Below the pieces are notes generated by a model. It ran no database searches. It was given only the letters and a program-made list of their open reading frames with translations, and had not been told where the DNA came from. Made by a program: the position numbers and the translations under genes. A stretch of 31,318 nucleotides of DNA from a virus. Shown in pieces: positions 29,932 through 31,318 of this stretch. The DNA is taken from positions 1 to 31,318 of the IMG/VR virus record IMGVR_UViG_3300025165_000143; one strand, written 5' to 3'. The stretch's first letter is position 1. Every line of letters starts with the position of its first letter.

Positions 29932-29959
29932 GACTTTGTGCCAGCTTTGACACAATGTT
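29932..29959. promoter_or_regulatory. 28-bp palindromic operator-like site, copy 2
   Basis: Starts GACTTTGTGCC and ends TTGACACAATGTT, identical to copy 1 at 24 of 28 positions. It lies in the intergenic region about 88 bases upstream of the -35 at 29839-29844. A further GTGCCAG half-site at 29901-29907 lies nearby. Probably recognised by the protein that recognises copy 1, plausibly the HTH protein. Confidence 0.65.
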
Positions 29960-29969
29960 GGCCGCTTTG

Positions 29970-30152
29970 CTACCACTCCAATAGAACTGTGATGCTCTGC
30001 GGTGGCTCAGGCGGCAAGCTGTACTTACTGATGTAGAGAGTTGTGGCGGCCAGCGCTCCTTCACCGACGGTTCGCGGTTCGGCTTCATACACCCGTGTAT
30101 GCTTGGTCGACTTCTTGTACTTCATCACGACGAGAGTCCGGTCGGTTGCCAT
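29970..30152 (-). CDS. small basic protein (60 aa)
   Basis: ATG at 30152 follows AAAGGGGTG. The longer open frame to 30326 is out of keeping with the neighbours and codes for a low-complexity Arg-rich run, so it was not used. The product (TLVVMKYKKSTKHTRVYEAE then TLYISKYSLPPEPPQSITVL) is a beta-rich small domain. Such proteins are common among early phage genes. Function unknown. Confidence 0.65.
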   Translation of the reverse strand: MATDRTLVVMKYKKSTKHTRVYEAEPRTVGEGALAATTLYISKYSLPPEPPQSITVLLEW

Positions 30153-30181
30153 AGCTGCACCCCTTTCTTTGTGGGTTGCGT

Positions 30182-30406
30182 TCACTCCGCGTTGGTGCCC
30201 CCGACCTTCTCGGAGCAGTCGCGCTTGGCGTGGCCGTCGCTGCCACAGCCGGAGCAGGATTCGACGGCGTCGGCGTTTCTCGCCGCCCATACCAGCACAG
30301 CCATCTCCGGCGTGACGAACTTGCACTTCCCTTTGTGAAACTCAAACTCCCAGCACTCCAGGAACGTGCCTAGGACCTTTTTGGTCGCCATGCATCGGTT
30401 CGGCAT
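30182..30406 (-). CDS. CCHC zinc-knuckle protein (74 aa)
   Basis: ATG at 30406 has GAGGGGGTG upstream; GTG at 30415 is too close to it. The 74-residue product ends in Cys51-x2-Cys54-x4-His59-x4-Cys64, the exact spacing of a retroviral-type CCHC knuckle, and its N-terminal half has extra Cys (5, 18, 28). CCHC knuckles bind single-stranded RNA or DNA and are uncommon in phages. The pattern, including GH before the last spacer, is strong, but a single knuckle can arise by chance. Confidence 0.65.
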   Translation of the reverse strand: MPNRCMATKKVLGTFLECWEFEFHKGKCKFVTPEMAVLVWAARNADAVESCSGCGSDGHAKRDCSEKVGGTNAE

Positions 30407-30421
30407 CGGGTTCACCCCCTC

Positions 30422-30877
30422 TCACTTTGTGCCATACTTCTGGCGCAGCCGTTCCACCTCCACCGGGTCGACGCCGCCACCTCTGAGTCTGTCTTGCTTG
30501 GCAGCCTGCTGCACAGCAGCCGCGCCCTTCCTCAGCCGGGGCGGCGGCGCGACCGGCCCCCCGTGTGGGCACCGACCGAGTCGGAACTTGGCGATGTTGC
30601 AGTTGAAGCACAGAACCTGGAACGCGCCCTTTGGGAAGCGGTTGCGGGCGATCCAGGAGTACAGTGCCGGTCCACGCAGCGGACGGCGACCTATCTTCCC
30701 CTTGACCGAAGGTGCAAAGGGGCCGCTTGCCGCTCCGTATACGTGGTCAATCGTAAGCATGACTTCGTGCTGAACGCCGCAGCAGATGCACTTCGGCTCC
30801 GAGCCTGGCGGGTGCGAGTATTCCGCCATGACGCGAAGGCGGAGCGGTACTAGGTTGGCGGAGCGCGGTTGCCGCAT
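30422..30877 (-). CDS. HNH endonuclease
   Basis: ATG at 30877 follows a GGGGGAAA run. The 151-residue product has the Cys-HNH layout: Cys30/Cys33 (CICC), LTIDHVYG (Asp44, His45), then RFPKGAFQVLCFNCNIAKF with Cys90/Cys93 and Asn94, and CPH (His105). The two Cys pairs hold zinc and the His-Asn-His set binds the catalytic metal. It may be a homing enzyme or a nuclease assisting genome packaging; phage HNH genes often lie next to the terminase, which would be just beyond the right edge. First gene after the first promoter. Confidence 0.82.
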   Translation of the reverse strand: MRQPRSANLVPLRLRVMAEYSHPPGSEPKCICCGVQHEVMLTIDHVYGAASGPFAPSVKGKIGRRPLRGPALYSWIARNRFPKGAFQVLCFNCNIAKFRLGRCPHGGPVAPPPRLRKGAAAVQQAAKQDRLRGGGVDPVEVERLRQKYGTK

Positions 30878-30925
30878 AGATTTCCCCCTTTCTCAACGTG
30901 ACGTAAGTCCTTAATTTCATTATGC

Positions 30926-30939
30926 GGGGAAAGTTCCCC
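30926..30939. promoter_or_regulatory. palindrome at the transcription start of the first promoter
   Basis: GGGGAAAGTTCCCC has six-base arms around AG. It lies 13-26 bases downstream of the -10 (30952-30957), just beyond the expected start site, a good operator position. Short GGGGAAA runs also occur in the nearby inverted repeat and in the second promoter. Confidence 0.45.
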
Positions 30940-30951
30940 TAACCACAAATG

Positions 30952-30980
30952 ACTGTAACATGTTGAAAACACAATGTCAA
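30952..30980 (-). promoter_or_regulatory. sigma70-type early promoter
   Basis: On the - strand: TTGACA (30980-30975), a 17-base spacer and TACAGT (30957-30952), with TG just before the -10. The start would be near 30945, about 68 bases upstream of the HNH gene. It shares CTTGACAT and a TGnTACA core with the second promoter. Adjacent to the large dyad element. Confidence 0.7.
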
Positions 30981-30990
30981 GGGGAGATCC

Positions 30991-31130
30991 TTCTACGTTT
31001 CCCCTTCTACCTGCCCCGGGGGCTTACCGTGGTCCTAGCCATATATGTATCTATATAGATACACTACTATAGGACCGCTGCCTTTTCGAGCACGGGCTGG
31101 GGGCGGGGATGTAGAAGGGGAAACGTAGAA
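30991..31130. repeat. nested dyad, candidate origin or recombination/packaging site
   Basis: A perfect 20-base inverted repeat (left arm 30991-31010, right arm 31111-31130, starting TTCTACGTTT and ending AAACGTAGAA) surrounds a 100-base core. Inside are GGTCCTA (31031-31037) facing TAGGACC (31070-31076) and a perfect 16-base palindrome (31047-31062) in an AT-rich stretch that contrasts with the GC-rich flanks. No gene overlaps it. This suits a replication origin, a site-specific recombination or resolution site, or a packaging/regulatory site; the sequence cannot decide. Confidence 0.6.
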
Positions 31131-31168
31131 CTATGCACGGGGGAATCAATGAAATCGTGTGTTTGCAG

Positions 31169-31318
31169 TCAAATGAGACTTGGAGAATCATTCAACTGTG
31201 CGATTCCATTGGGGGAAATCTCAAGTGACCCTCCGGCACAAGAACTGCATACGTCCAGTCGGTGCTCAGCGCGCCACGCGCCCCCCTTCCCACAACCTCC
31301 GCCCCGCAAGGGCAATCG
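31169..31318 (-). CDS. 3' end of a possible small zinc-binding protein (partial)
   Basis: The frame is open to the window edge and ends with TGA at 31169-31171. The 49 visible residues have GCGKGGAWRAEHRLDVCSSC, with a CG and a CxxC in a pattern like other small phage zinc proteins. A + strand frame (from ATG 31149) is also open here but reads like non-coding, low-complexity Pro-rich sequence. Its start is outside the window. Confidence 0.35.
   Translation of the reverse strand, partial: RLPLRGGGCGKGGAWRAEHRLDVCSSCAGGSLEISPNGIAQLNDSPSLI

Noticed and set aside
30424-30450. Possible further copy of the repeated palindrome
   Set aside because: Only the left half matches well; the right half is displaced by two bases and lies in the end of the HNH coding region.
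31149-31318. + strand frame open to the window edge
   Set aside because: Low-complexity, Pro-rich end and a poorly spaced ribosome site; the - strand frame with Cys pairs looks better.
1-31318. CRISPR array, tRNA genes or insertion sequence
   Set aside because: No regularly spaced repeats, no cloverleaf noticed by eye and no transposase; a dedicated tRNA search would be needed to exclude tRNAs.

Overview
The window looks like about three quarters of a tailed bacteriophage genome, probably a podovirus-like member of Caudoviricetes and probably assembled from an environmental sample. The evidence is two dense, convergent gene blocks, a neck/tail/internal-virion-protein series, a SleB-type endolysin, and a replication block with a family A DNA polymerase, a DUF3987 helicase-like ATPase and a Sak4-like recombinase. 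GC is high. Many genes start with GTG or TTG, Shine-Dalgarno sequences are strong, and the two visible promoters are of sigma70 type, so the host is bacterial. No terminase, portal or major capsid gene is visible; these probably lie beyond the window ends. No integrase was recognised, and no tRNA was noticed by eye.

Left block, + strand, 1-14581: the 3' end of an unknown gene, small virion-associated proteins, a LAGLIDADG homing endonuclease gene wedged in front of the neck adaptor gene, a tail protein, a beta-rich tail/stabilisation protein, a GNAT-like protein, then three large proteins (527, 440 and 1502 residues) of the kind expected for internal or ejection proteins. The block ends in a lysis cassette with a SleB hydrolase flanked by small membrane proteins. 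A GC-rich hairpin lies 27 bases past the last late gene, at the convergence point.

Right block, - strand, 30877 down to 14578: read in transcription order it runs HNH endonuclease, a CCHC zinc-knuckle protein, a series of small early proteins, a PD-(D/E)XK nuclease, a Sak4-like ATPase, a RING-like zinc protein, an SSB-like protein, many small zinc-binding or coiled-coil proteins, a J-domain protein, a von Willebrand A (vWA) protein, a ParB-methyltransferase fusion, a uracil-DNA glycosylase/exonuclease, the polymerase, the DUF3987 ATPase and a helix-turn-helix (HTH) protein. Neighbouring genes overlap repeatedly by ATGA or GTGA, which implies translational coupling. Two promoters (30952-30980 and 29816-29844) can drive the block.

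The most interesting signals are these. (1) A 28-bp palindrome occurs at three places: in front of the HTH gene, in the upstream region of the 29.8-kb promoter, and inside the Sak4-like gene. It suggests a small phage regulon. (2) A nested dyad of about 140 bp (30991-31130), with a perfect 20-bp inverted repeat around an AT-rich core, is a candidate origin or recombination/packaging site. (3) The polymerase's 3'-5' exonuclease domain is split between two genes, with a small membrane protein and a zinc protein inserted at the break. (4) The early region is crowded with small Cys-rich proteins, including a RING-type pattern and a retroviral-type CCHC knuckle. (5) Two genes appear to be overprinted near 28.1-28.4 kb, just below a perfect 14-bp-stem hairpin.
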